Source of the DNA: Betaproteobacteria bacterium
GTDB lineage: Bacteria; Pseudomonadota; Gammaproteobacteria; Burkholderiales; Ga0077523
Length of the DNA stretch: 64,000 bases
Reading direction: 5' to 3'
Assembly (NCBI GenBank): GCA_016713305.1
Contig: JADJPK010000009.1
Location: forward strand, 370,334 to 434,333
Both the position numbers and the translations under genes were made by a program. The notes under the pieces are model-generated. The model had not been told where the DNA came from. It saw nothing but the letters and a program-made list of their open reading frames with translations, and did no database searches. Numbering within the stretch: the stretch's first letter is position 1; each line of letters opens with the position of its first letter. Positions 17,324 to 25,323 of the stretch are shown in pieces.

Positions 17324-17364
17324 CCCACCCCCATCCTGTCCTTCCCCCTGAAGGGGAAGGGACC
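17324..17364. repeat. Intergenic palindrome, copy 1
   Basis: CCCACCCCCATCCTGTCC followed by CTTCCCCCTGAAGGGGAAGG, an imperfect hairpin. The same arrangement recurs at 17645-17690 and, inverted, at 25205-25245. Confidence 0.6.
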
Positions 17365-17413
17365 TGCTGCCACCGACAAGACCGCGCGGATCTGGAGAGG
17401 CGCGAAGGTGGGT

Positions 17414-17605
17414 GAAGCTCTCCTCCCCTTCAGGCCGGGGCCCCCGGAAAGTCGGAGACTTTTCGGGGTGGAGTGGAGGAGCGGAGGTGGGGGTGGGCAT
17501 TCCGAGAGGCGCGAAGCGCACGAAACTCTCCTCCCCTTCAGGCCGGGGCCCCCGGAAAGTCGGAGACTTTTCGGGGTGGAGTGGAGGAGCGGAGGTGGGG
17601 GTGGG
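17414..17605. repeat. Two near-identical 84-bp direct repeats, period 108
   Basis: Copies at 17414-17497 and 17522-17605 differ by one base (GAAGCTC against GAAACTC). Each contains GGGGCCCCCGGAAAGTCGG and ends GGAGGTGGGGGTGGG. The 24-base spacer and the left flank also share GAGAGGCGCGAAG, so the true unit is about 108 bases in tandem. Confidence 0.85.
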
Positions 17606-17644
17606 TTCCCACTCAAACTGCCCGCTGAGTGCCAAACCCCGTCG

Positions 17645-17690
17645 CCCCCATCCTCATCCTGTCCTTCTCCTTGAAGGGGAAGGGGACCGG
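17645..17690. repeat. Intergenic palindrome, copy 2
   Basis: CCCCCATCCTCATCCTGTCC followed by TTCTCCTTGAAGGGGAAGG, same family and orientation as the copy at 17324-17364. Confidence 0.6.
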
Positions 17691-17813
17691 CTGCGAGAGT
17701 GCAGATCGATAGCAGCCGCCGGAACACTGTCCGGCGGTCCGGACCCTCCCGCTCGGCGAGGATCGTGCGTCCGGGACCTGCCGCAGAGACATCCCGAGGG
17801 CCACAGCCGCCCC

Positions 17814-19050
17814 CTACTCCCGGCTCACCACCAGCGACGCATTCTGCCCGCCGAATCCGAACGCGTTGACCTGCAGCACGTCGATCGCGCCCGGTGCGGG
17901 TTCCTTGATCACCGCGTGCAACCCTGCCGACCTCGGGCATCAATTCGCGCTTGTCGTGAGTACCGGCCGTGGGCAGCACCGCACCCTCGCTCATGCCCAG
18001 CATGCCGGCCAGAAGACCCAGGGCACCCGCCGGACCGTGGGGGTGGCCGAAATTGCCCTTGGGTGACATCACGCGCAACGGTTCGGTGCGGTTTCCGAAA
18101 ATACGGTTCAGGGCCGACAGTTCCGCGATGTCTCCGACGGGCGTGCCCGTTCCATGCGCCACCACGGCATCCACGTCGTCCACTCCGCCCGGCAACCTGG
18201 CGTCGGCGATGGCCATCTCCATCACGCGCTGTTCCCACCGTCCCTCGGGTTCGGGCGAGGACGGGTGATAACCGTCCGCCAGCGTGGCATAGCCGCGCAA
18301 ACGGCCGTGAATCGTCGCGCCGCGCCTGCGCGCCCTGTCCGCCCGTTCGAGGACGAACATGCCGGCACCCTCGCCCAGCATGACGCCGAAGCGCTCCACG
18401 TTGAAGGGCCGGCACGTCTTGTACGGGTCCGGCTGTGGCGTGAACATCTTGTTGTTGCGGGCGCCGAAGAAGACGAGCGGACTCACCGGGCAGTCCGTGC
18501 CCCCTGCGATCGCGACGTCGATCTCGCCCGATTCGATCATCCGCGCCGCGAGTCCCATCGCGTCGTGCGACGACGCGCACGCGGTGGCGATGGAGAGTTG
18601 CGGACCGTGCAGCCCGAAGCGCAACGCGATGTGGGCGGCCGGCATGTTGAGGAGCGAATTGGCCATGAACTTGGAGGAGATGGCCTCCGGCCCTTCGTCA
18701 TCCAGCAGAGCCTGGTTCTCGGCATGCCAGTCCACGCCACCCAGCGCGCTGCCGACAATCACTGCCGTGCGGATCGGATCGAACGTCTCGATGCCGGAGT
18801 CCTTCACCGCCTGGACTGCCGCTGCGATCGCATAGTGTGCGAACCGGGCGGAGTTGCGCATCACGCGGTCCTCCATCCAGTCGAGCGCATCGAAATTCTC
18901 GATCAGCGACATCCAGATGTTCTCGTGTCCCGTCTTCCAGGGCGCAGGACCGGCGACCACTTTCCCGGCAAGCAGACCGGCATTGAACGTCTGCAGATCG
19001 TGTCCGATGGACGAGATCACGCCCCTGCCGGTGATGGCAACGTTGTCCAA
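17814..19050 (-). CDS. Beta-ketoacyl-ACP synthase II-like enzyme, frameshifted near its C-terminus
   Basis: Thiolase-fold condensing enzyme of about 412 residues after correction. It shows the active Cys in SIATACASSHDAMG, His in AVVAHGTGTPVGD, and Lys/His in SPKGNFGHPHGPAGALG, so the Cys-His-His triad is complete. The frame is lost near 17926-17931 after TAGTHDKRELMPEV; removing one base gives AGLHAVIKEPAPGAIDVLQ and then VNAFGFGGQNASLVVSRE with a stop at 17814-17816, the expected KAS II ending. The start is TTG at 19050 because GGGAGG lies 5-6 bases before it; the in-frame ATG at 19068 precedes that site. It stands apart from fab genes, so it may serve a special acyl chain. Confidence 0.85.
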
Positions 19051-19204
19051 GATTTCCTCCCGATGCATCCGGCCGGACCTTCCGCCGGTCCGGCGCTTTC
19101 AGCGGCCATCGCCATGCGCGATCAGCCTCGTGAACGAAAAGAACGGTCTCCCGCAGCCGAGACTGCAAAGCCCGGAAACCGTACCACCCGACTTGGCGGG
19201 TCCG

Positions 19205-19237
19205 AGGTCCAGGGTCCAGGGTCCAGGGTCTAGGGCC
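19205..19237. repeat. Degenerate GGGTCCA/GGGTCTA heptad repeat
   Basis: AGGTCCAGGGTCCAGGGTCC continuing into AGGGTCTAGGGCC, four to five tandem 7-base units just after the trpS stop. The same heptads recur at 25034-25085, 25256-25319 and 45555-45705. Confidence 0.7.
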
Positions 19238-19242
19238 TGAGA

Positions 19243-20448
19243 TCAAGGCCCGTACTTGAGGCCCATCGCCTCCCTCACGTCGCGCATCGTTTCCTGCGCG
19301 AGTTCGCGCGCCTTCTCCACGCCGTCGGCGATGATGGTGCGCACGAGCGTCGGATCTTCCATGAAAGGCTGCGCCCGTTCGCGCATGGGCTTCTGCTCCT
19401 CGAGCACGCCGTCGATCACCGGTTGCTTGCAGTCGAGACAGCCGATGCCCGCGCTGCGGCAGCCCTGCTGCACCCACTGCTTCGTGGCGTCGTTCGAATA
19501 GACCTGATGCAGTTGCCAGACGGGACACTTCTCGGGGTCGCCGGGGTCGGTGCGGCGCACGCGGGCGGGATCGGTGGGCATGGTGCGGATCTTCTTCACC
19601 ACGCTGTCGGTCTCCTCCCGCAGGGAGATCGTGTTGTTGTACGACTTCGACATCTTCTGGCCGTCGAGCCCCGGCATGCGGGAGGCCTCGGTCAGCAGGG
19701 CGCGGGGCTCGGAGAGGATCATCTTGCCACCGCCTTCGACGTAGCCGAAGAGCCGCTCGCGGTCCCCCATGGACAGGTTCTGCGCTTCTTCGATCAGCGC
19801 CCGCGCGGCCTCCAGTGCTTCCTGGTCGCCCTGTTCCTGGAATCGGGTGCGCAGTTCCACGTACAGCTTGCCGCGCTTGCCGCCCAGCTTCTTGATCGCG
19901 GCTTCCGCCTTTTCCTCGAAGCCCGGTTCACGCCCGTAGATGTGATTGAAGCGGCGGGCGATCTCGCGGGTGAATTCGATGTGCGGTACCTGGTCCTCCC
20001 CCACCGGAACGAGATTGGCGCGGTACACGAGGATGTCCGCGCTCTGCAGCAGCGGGTAACCGAGGAAGCCGTACGTCGAGAGATCCTTGTCGGTGAGCTT
20101 CTCCTGCTGGTCCTTGTAGGTAGGCACACGCTCGAGCCAGCCCAGCGGCGTGATCATGGACAGCAACAGGTGCAGTTCCGCGTGCTCGGGAAGATACGAC
20201 TGGATGAACAGCGTCGCCTGCGACGGATCGACCCCAGCGGCGAGCCAGTCGATGACCATGTCCCACACGTTCTGCTCGATGACCTCGGGCGAGTCGTAGT
20301 GCGTGGTGAGCGCGTGCCAGTCGGCCACGAAGAAGTAGCACTCGTGCTCGTGCTGCAGCTTCACCCAGTTCTTGAGTACGCCGTGATAGTGGCCCAGATG
20401 AAGCGATCCGGTGGGACGCATGCCGGAGAGAACGCGATCAACAAACAT
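19243..20448 (-). CDS. trpS: Tryptophan-tRNA ligase
   Basis: Class I aminoacyl-tRNA synthetase charging tRNA-Trp. The HIGH-type motif is SLHLGHYHG near residue 15 and the KMSKS loop is GQKMSKSYNNTISL near residue 262. At 401 residues it is longer than the 330-residue E. coli enzyme; the extra material lies between the Rossmann halves (about 170-235, rich in charged residues such as KKLGGKRGKLYVELRTRFQE) and matches the long form seen in many betaproteobacteria. A Cys-rich patch, CRSAGIGCLDC, near residue 335 could bind zinc. It is followed upstream on the same strand by the YciO-like gene. Confidence 0.96.
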   Translation of the reverse strand: MFVDRVLSGMRPTGSLHLGHYHGVLKNWVKLQHEHECYFFVADWHALTTHYDSPEVIEQNVWDMVIDWLAAGVDPSQATLFIQSYLPEHAELHLLLSMITPLGWLERVPTYKDQQEKLTDKDLSTYGFLGYPLLQSADILVYRANLVPVGEDQVPHIEFTREIARRFNHIYGREPGFEEKAEAAIKKLGGKRGKLYVELRTRFQEQGDQEALEAARALIEEAQNLSMGDRERLFGYVEGGGKMILSEPRALLTEASRMPGLDGQKMSKSYNNTISLREETDSVVKKIRTMPTDPARVRRTDPGDPEKCPVWQLHQVYSNDATKQWVQQGCRSAGIGCLDCKQPVIDGVLEEQKPMRERAQPFMEDPTLVRTIIADGVEKARELAQETMRDVREAMGLKYGP

Positions 20449-20553
20449 GGAAACGGTCCGTCGTTGGAAGTCTTGGTGATTCGATTGGAGAAAACCCCGC
20501 CCGCAGTGCGCGCGACGGGCCCCGCCCGGTTTGCGGCCGGAACATGCGGCGCC

Positions 20554-21195
20554 TCAGGGAGAATCCTCCCCGTCCAGCCCGAAGATTCCCGGGTCGCCAC
20601 GTCCGCGCCGGACCAGCGCCGGCACCTCGCCGGTGAGGTCCACCACGGTCGTCGGATCGAGGCCGCACGGCCCGGAGTCGATGACGAGATCCAGCCGCTT
20701 TTCCAGGCGGTTGCGAATTTCCTGCGCGTCGTTGAGGGGCAGGGAGTCCTCGGGAAGGATGAGCGTGGCCGACAGCAGCGGCTCGGCGAGGGCGGCGAGC
20801 AGCGCCTGCGCCACGGGATGATCGGGAACGCGCAGGCCGATGGTCGAACGCTTCGCGTGCTGCAGGCGCCTCGGGACTTCCCGCGTGGCCTGCAGGATGA
20901 ACGTGTAGCTGCCGGGGGTGGCCGACTTGAGCAGCCGGTATTGCCGGTTGTCGACGCGCGCGTACTGGGCGATCTGGCTCAGATCGCTGCACACGAGCGT
21001 CAGATGGTGGGTCTCGTCGAACTGCCGGATCGCGCGGATGCGCTCCACCGCCGCCTTGTCGCCAAGATGACAGCCCAGCGCATAGCAGGAGTCCGTGGGA
21101 TACGCGATGACCGCACCGCCGCGAATCATCTCCGCCGCACGGTCGACCAACCGCTGCTGCGGATTCACGGGATGTATGGCGAACAGCTGGGCCAT
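20554..21195 (-). CDS. YciO/Sua5-type threonylcarbamoyl-AMP synthase family protein
   Basis: Cytoplasmic 213-residue protein of the Sua5/YciO/YrdC family, which make threonylcarbamoyl-AMP for the t6A base of tRNAs reading ANN codons. Visible signatures are GGAVIAYPTDSCYALGCHL, KRSTIGLRVPDHPVAQAL and STTVVDLTG-like DPTTVVDLTGEVPALVRRG near the C-terminus. The size and start MAQLFAIHP favour the YciO branch, whose role in t6A synthesis is less certain than TsaC. It lies 105 bases upstream of trpS in the same direction. Confidence 0.88.
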   Translation of the reverse strand: MAQLFAIHPVNPQQRLVDRAAEMIRGGAVIAYPTDSCYALGCHLGDKAAVERIRAIRQFDETHHLTLVCSDLSQIAQYARVDNRQYRLLKSATPGSYTFILQATREVPRRLQHAKRSTIGLRVPDHPVAQALLAALAEPLLSATLILPEDSLPLNDAQEIRNRLEKRLDLVIDSGPCGLDPTTVVDLTGEVPALVRRGRGDPGIFGLDGEDSP

Positions 21196-21499
21196 GCGGT
21201 GAGCCGGAACGCGTCGGCACGATGAGGGCGCAGGTCATCGGAAATGATTTCCGGGCCTGCACGAACCGGCTGCGGCCTGGGACCTTGAATCGCGCTGTGA
21301 CGAAGCCACGCGTATCCGGTTGAGTGGATGTTGACCGGATCATATCAAATGGGTCCCGGCCGCCTCGTTGCGGACTCGCTCCCCACGCCCTCCTTGTGGA
21401 AGAATAGGCCCGCTTTCACCGCGGGGCGATGATGCATGCGCGCCCCGGTCCGGTCACGGCTGTTCCCGCAGGGGCAGCGACAACAACATGGGAGGAAGA

Positions 21500-21949
21500 G
21501 TGCGCGCCCCGAAAGATTTCGCGGCGGGGATGCTGTTCGCTGCGATCGGCGCCGCCGCTCTGTTCATCGGAGCCGACTACCGGCTCGGCACCCTGCTCAA
21601 CATGGGCCCGGGATACTTTCCCCGCATCATCGGCATCCTGCTGCTCGGGCTGGGCGTGGTCGTGGCGCTCACGAGTCTGCGGGTGCAGGGCGGCCCGCTC
21701 GACGCCTGGCGGCTGCGACCCCTTCTTCTCGTGCTGGGAGCCATCGTCGCCTTCGGCTGGATGCTCGAGCGCTTCGGTCTCTTCGCGGCCATCGCCGCGC
21801 TCATTCTCCTGTCCGGATTCGCGCAGACGGGTCGCCGGTTCTGGGAGATCGCGGTGCTCATCGGTGTGCTGGGACTCGTGGCATGGCTCGTGTTCATTCT
21901 GGGCCTCGGCCTGCCCATCGCCCTCTGGCCCGAAGGCGGAGGCGCCTGA
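21500..21949 (+). CDS. tctB: Tripartite tricarboxylate transporter small membrane subunit
   Basis: TctB subunit of about 149 residues with four hydrophobic segments: AAGMLFAAIGAAALFIGADY, the conserved LNMGPGYFPRIIGILLLGLG, LLLVLGAIVAFGWML and IAVLIGVLGLVAWLVFILGL. Together with TctA it imports a carboxylate captured by a Bug-type receptor using the sodium or proton gradient. GTG at 21500 is preferred since GGAGGA at 21491-21496 lies just before it; ATG at 21488 overlaps that site. Its stop overlaps the tctA start (TGATG). Confidence 0.88.
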   Translation: MRAPKDFAAGMLFAAIGAAALFIGADYRLGTLLNMGPGYFPRIIGILLLGLGVVVALTSLRVQGGPLDAWRLRPLLLVLGAIVAFGWMLERFGLFAAIAALILLSGFAQTGRRFWEIAVLIGVLGLVAWLVFILGLGLPIALWPEGGGA

Positions 21950-23451
21950 TGGAACTGCTGAACCATCTTGCACTCGGCTTCCAGGTGGCGCTGAGCCTGG
22001 ACAACCTGCTTTACTGCTTCGTGGGTGTCGTGCTGGGCACGTTGATCGGAGTGCTGCCCGGAATCGGTCCGGTGGCGACGATCTCCATGCTCCTGCCCAT
22101 CACCTTCCAGCTGGAACCGACCTCTGCGCTCATCATGCTCGCGGGCATCTACTACGGCGCCCAGTACGGCGGTTCTACCTCGGCCATTCTCGTCAACCTT
22201 CCCGGGGAGGCCTCCTCCGTGGTGACCTGCCTGGACGGATACGCGATGGCCCGCTCCGGACGCGCAGGTCATGCGCTCGCCATCGCCGCCATCGGGTCCT
22301 TCTTCGCCGGGTGCGTCGCGACCCTTCTCCTGGCAGCGGCCGCACCGCCGCTGGCGGAACTGGCATTCCAGTTCGGCGCCGCCGAGTATTTCTCGCTGAT
22401 GGTGCTGGGGCTGGTGGCAGCCGTGGTGCTGGCGCAGGGTTCCCTGATCAAGGCGGTCGCCATGATCGTGCTGGGCATTCTCCTCGGGCTCGTGGGCATG
22501 GACACCACCACCGGTGATCAGCGCTACACCTTCGATTTCCCGGAGCTGTCCGACGGCATCGGGTTCGTCGTCGTCGCCATGGGCCTGTTCGGTTTCGCCG
22601 AGATCATCGTGAATCTCGAACGCAGCGAGCACCGCGACATCCTCACGCAGAAGCTCGGCGGACTGCTGCCCTCCCGCGCGGAACTGCGCCGGGCCTGGGG
22701 CGCGATACTGCGGGGAACCGGCATCGGCTCGCTCCTGGGCGTACTGCCCGGAGGCGGTGCGACGCTGGGCTCCTTCGCCGCCTACATGATGGAAAAGCGC
22801 ATCGCCAAGGACCCGTCGCGCTTCGGCAAGGGCGCCATCGAGGGCGTGGCGGGACCGGAATCCGCAAACAACGCCGGCGCGCAGACGTCCTTCATTCCGA
22901 TGCTGACCCTGGGCATCCCCTCCAACGCCGTCATGGCGCTGATGATCGGCGCGATGACGCTGCACGGGATTCAACCCGGGCCGCAGGTGATGTCCCGTCA
23001 GCCCGACCTGTTCTGGGGAATGATCGCCAGCATGTGGGTGGGCAACCTGATGCTGGTGGTGCTCAACCTGCCTATGATCGGCGTGTGGGTGCGCCTGCTC
23101 TCGGTACCCTACCGATTCCTGTACCCGGCGATCCTGCTCTTCTGCGTGGTGGGCCTGTACAGCCTGCAATCGAGCGTGCTGGATGTCTTCCTCGCCGCGG
23201 GCTTCGGCGTGCTGGGCTACATCTTCATCAAGCTCAATTGCGAACCGGCGCCGCTGCTGCTGGGCTTCGTGCTGGGGCCCATGCTGGAAGACAACTTCCG
23301 CCGTGCGCTCACCATCTCGCGCGGCGATCCCACCGTTTTTCTGACCCGGCCGCTGTCGGGTGCGCTGCTGGCCGTGGCCGCCGTGCTGCTCCTGGTCGTC
23401 ATCGCGCCCAATGTCCGCAAGGCGCGGGAGCAGGCTTTCAAGGAGTCTTGA
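21949..23451 (+). CDS. tctA: Tripartite tricarboxylate transporter large membrane subunit
   Basis: Inner-membrane TctA of 500 residues with about 11-12 helices. Family signatures are GTLIGVLPGIGPVATISMLL, YGAQYGGSTSAILVNLPGEA, GIGSLLGVLPGGGATLGSF and GVAGPESANNAGAQTSFIPM. The doubled PGxGP/PGGG motifs reflect the internal duplication that forms the substrate site. Coupled to tctB by an overlapping start/stop. No tctC is adjacent; the nearest Bug receptor is at 1.1 kb on the other strand. Confidence 0.95.
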   Translation: MELLNHLALGFQVALSLDNLLYCFVGVVLGTLIGVLPGIGPVATISMLLPITFQLEPTSALIMLAGIYYGAQYGGSTSAILVNLPGEASSVVTCLDGYAMARSGRAGHALAIAAIGSFFAGCVATLLLAAAAPPLAELAFQFGAAEYFSLMVLGLVAAVVLAQGSLIKAVAMIVLGILLGLVGMDTTTGDQRYTFDFPELSDGIGFVVVAMGLFGFAEIIVNLERSEHRDILTQKLGGLLPSRAELRRAWGAILRGTGIGSLLGVLPGGGATLGSFAAYMMEKRIAKDPSRFGKGAIEGVAGPESANNAGAQTSFIPMLTLGIPSNAVMALMIGAMTLHGIQPGPQVMSRQPDLFWGMIASMWVGNLMLVVLNLPMIGVWVRLLSVPYRFLYPAILLFCVVGLYSLQSSVLDVFLAAGFGVLGYIFIKLNCEPAPLLLGFVLGPMLEDNFRRALTISRGDPTVFLTRPLSGALLAVAAVLLLVVIAPNVRKAREQAFKES

Positions 23452-23453
23452 CG

Positions 23454-25043
23454 ATGACCGATTTCACCTGGGATTTCCCCTACGCATCGCAACGCATGCC
23501 GGTGCTTGCCGCCAATGTCGTGGCGGCCTCGCAGCCGCTCGCCGCACAGGCCGGTCTTCGCGCCATGCTGGCCGGCGGCAACGCCATCGATGCCATCGTC
23601 GCCACCGCCTCCGCGCTCACGGTGGTCGAACCGGTCATGAACGGTCTGGGTTCGGACGCATTCGCGCTCGTGTGGGACGGCAACGGACTGCACGGGCTGA
23701 ACGCCTCGGGCAGAGCACCGGCAGCGTGGACACCCGAACGATTCGCCGGCCGTACCGCGATGCCGCCGCAAGGATGGGATACGGTGACGGTACCTGGAGC
23801 CGTGTCCGCGTGGATCGCCTTGTGGAAGGCCTACGGATCGCTGCCGCTCGCAACCGTCTTCGCTCCGGCCATCGAGTATGCGGAACGCGGCTTCGTCGTC
23901 TCGCCCACCATTGCAAGACAGTGGGCCGGCCAGGCGGAAGTCTTCCGCAACGAACCGGGGTTTGCCGAAGCCTTCCTTCCCGGAGGACGCGCCCCCCAGG
24001 CGGGAGAGCATTTCCGTTGCCCCGCCCAAGGAAAGACGCTCCGTGAAATCGCCGCCACGGAAGGCGAGTCGTTCTATCGGGGCGCTCTGGCGCAGCGCAT
24101 CGAGGCATTCGCACGCGCCACCGGCGGCGCCCTCACGGCGGCCGATCTCGCAGATCATCGTGCGGACTGGGTGAAGCCGGTGTCCCAGGACTATCGCGGT
24201 TACACGCTCAACGAGATCCCGCCCAACGGCCAGGGCATCTCGGCACTCATGGCGCTGGGCATGCTGGGCCATTTCGACGTGGCGTCGCTGCCGGTGGACT
24301 CCGCCGCCAGCATCCATCTGCAGGTGGAAGCGATGAAGCTCGCGTTCGCGGACGTCTACGCGCACGTAGCGGACACCCGCAAGATGAAGGTGCACGCGAC
24401 CGACATGCTGGCGCCCTCCTACCTTGCCCAGCGTGCGAAACGCATCGATCGCGATCGCGCTCAGGACTTCGGCGCCGGGGCTCCGCCGCAATCCGGCACC
24501 GTGTACCTCACGGCTGCGGACGCCAGCGGAAAGATGGTGTCGCTGATCCAGTCGAACTACAACGGTTTCGGTTCGGGCGTCGTGGTGAGCGGCACCGGCA
24601 TCAGTCTGCAGAATCGTGGTTCCGCGTTCTCGCTGGATCCGTCACACCCCAACTGCGTGGGTCCGGGCAAGCGGCCGTTCCATACCATCATCCCGGGATT
24701 CGTCACGCGCGGCGGCGAACCGGTGATGAGCTTCGGCGTGATGGGCGCCGACATGCAGCCTCAGGGACACGTGCAGATGCTCGTCCGCCTCGCCGACTAC
24801 GGCCAGAATCCCCAGGCCGCCGCCGATGCCCCGCGCTGGAAGATCGCCAAGGACAAGACCCTCCTCGTCGAGCACGACATGCCTGCCACGACGGTGGAGG
24901 GCCTGCGGAAGCTCGGTCACGCCGTGAAGGTCACGCCGCGCTGGGCCATGGACTACGGCTCCGCCCAGCTGATCTACCGGATGCCTCACGGCTACCTTGC
25001 GGCTTCCGAGCCCCGGAGAGATGGGCAGGCGGTCGGGTTCTAG
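23454..25043 (+). CDS. ggt: Gamma-glutamyltransferase family N-terminal nucleophile hydrolase
   Basis: Self-cleaving hydrolase of 529 residues that attacks gamma-glutamyl amides. The large subunit begins near residue 13 (MPVLAANVVAASQPLAAQAG) and the cleavage Thr is in QSGTVYLTAADASGKMVSLI, with the second half carrying NDEM-like RGSAFSLDPSHPNCVGPGKR and MSFGVMGADMQPQGHVQ. No signal peptide is evident, which favours a cytoplasmic enzyme. It starts two bases after the tctA stop, so tctB-tctA-ggt is one operon and the transported compound may be a gamma-glutamyl or related amide. Some members act on cephalosporin-type side chains. Confidence 0.88.
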   Translation: MTDFTWDFPYASQRMPVLAANVVAASQPLAAQAGLRAMLAGGNAIDAIVATASALTVVEPVMNGLGSDAFALVWDGNGLHGLNASGRAPAAWTPERFAGRTAMPPQGWDTVTVPGAVSAWIALWKAYGSLPLATVFAPAIEYAERGFVVSPTIARQWAGQAEVFRNEPGFAEAFLPGGRAPQAGEHFRCPAQGKTLREIAATEGESFYRGALAQRIEAFARATGGALTAADLADHRADWVKPVSQDYRGYTLNEIPPNGQGISALMALGMLGHFDVASLPVDSAASIHLQVEAMKLAFADVYAHVADTRKMKVHATDMLAPSYLAQRAKRIDRDRAQDFGAGAPPQSGTVYLTAADASGKMVSLIQSNYNGFGSGVVVSGTGISLQNRGSAFSLDPSHPNCVGPGKRPFHTIIPGFVTRGGEPVMSFGVMGADMQPQGHVQMLVRLADYGQNPQAAADAPRWKIAKDKTLLVEHDMPATTVEGLRKLGHAVKVTPRWAMDYGSAQLIYRMPHGYLAASEPRRDGQAVGF

Positions 25044-25085
25044 GGCTAAGCCCCAGGCCATAGTCCCCAGGCCCTGGACCCTAGG
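25034..25085. repeat. Heptad repeat cluster at the ggt 3' end
   Basis: CCCAGGCC, CCCAGGCCCTGGACCC and TAGGGTC units starting inside the last codons of ggt and extending past its stop, in the reverse sense of the cluster at 25256-25319. Confidence 0.55.
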
Positions 25086-25204
25086 GTCTTCGTCGCGGCC
25101 GTCGGCCGCGACCATTGAGGTGGGTGGGCCGCCAGCAGCGGCCCGGCTTTCCCCCGGCCCAGGGTCTCACGACGCCCCTCACCCACCACCCTCGCACAAA
25201 GCAG

Positions 25205-25245
25205 GTCCCCTCTCCTTCAAGGAGAGGGACAGGGTGAGGATGGGT
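25205..25245. repeat. Intergenic palindrome, copy 3 (inverted)
   Basis: GTCCCCTCTCCTTCAAGG followed by AGAGGGACAGGGTGAGGATG, the reverse complement of the elements at 17324 and 17645. The arms CTCTCCTT/AAGGAGAG are perfect around a central CA. Confidence 0.65.
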
Positions 25246-25255
25246 TCCTCGGGTC

Positions 25256-25319
25256 GCAGGGTCCAGGGTCTAGGGTCCAGGGTCTCGGGTCCAGGGTCTC
25301 GGGCCCAGGGCCCAGAATC
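25256..25319. repeat. GGGTCCA/GGGTCTA/GGGTCTC heptad array
   Basis: About eight tandem 7-base units, for example AGGGTCCAGGGTCTAGGGTC, ending four bases before the stop codon of the ThDP enzyme gene. Confidence 0.75.
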
Positions 25320-25323
25320 TGCC

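Larger units (their letters stand above)
17235..17813. other. Repeat-rich intergenic region without a gene
   Basis: Almost 580 bases between the YdcF gene and the end of the ketoacyl synthase gene. It holds two imperfect palindromes of one family (17324-17364 and 17645-17690) and two tandem 84-base repeats between them. Open frames here come from the repeats and resemble no protein family. Confidence 0.6.

Noticed and set aside
17414..17605. CRISPR-like direct repeats
   Set aside because: Only two 84-base copies with a 24-base spacer that is itself partly repeated; no cas genes.
17218..19068. A 616-residue ketoacyl synthase with a novel C-terminal extension
   Set aside because: The extension is arginine/proline-rich frame-shifted sequence running into intergenic repeats; the canonical ending is in the neighbouring frame.
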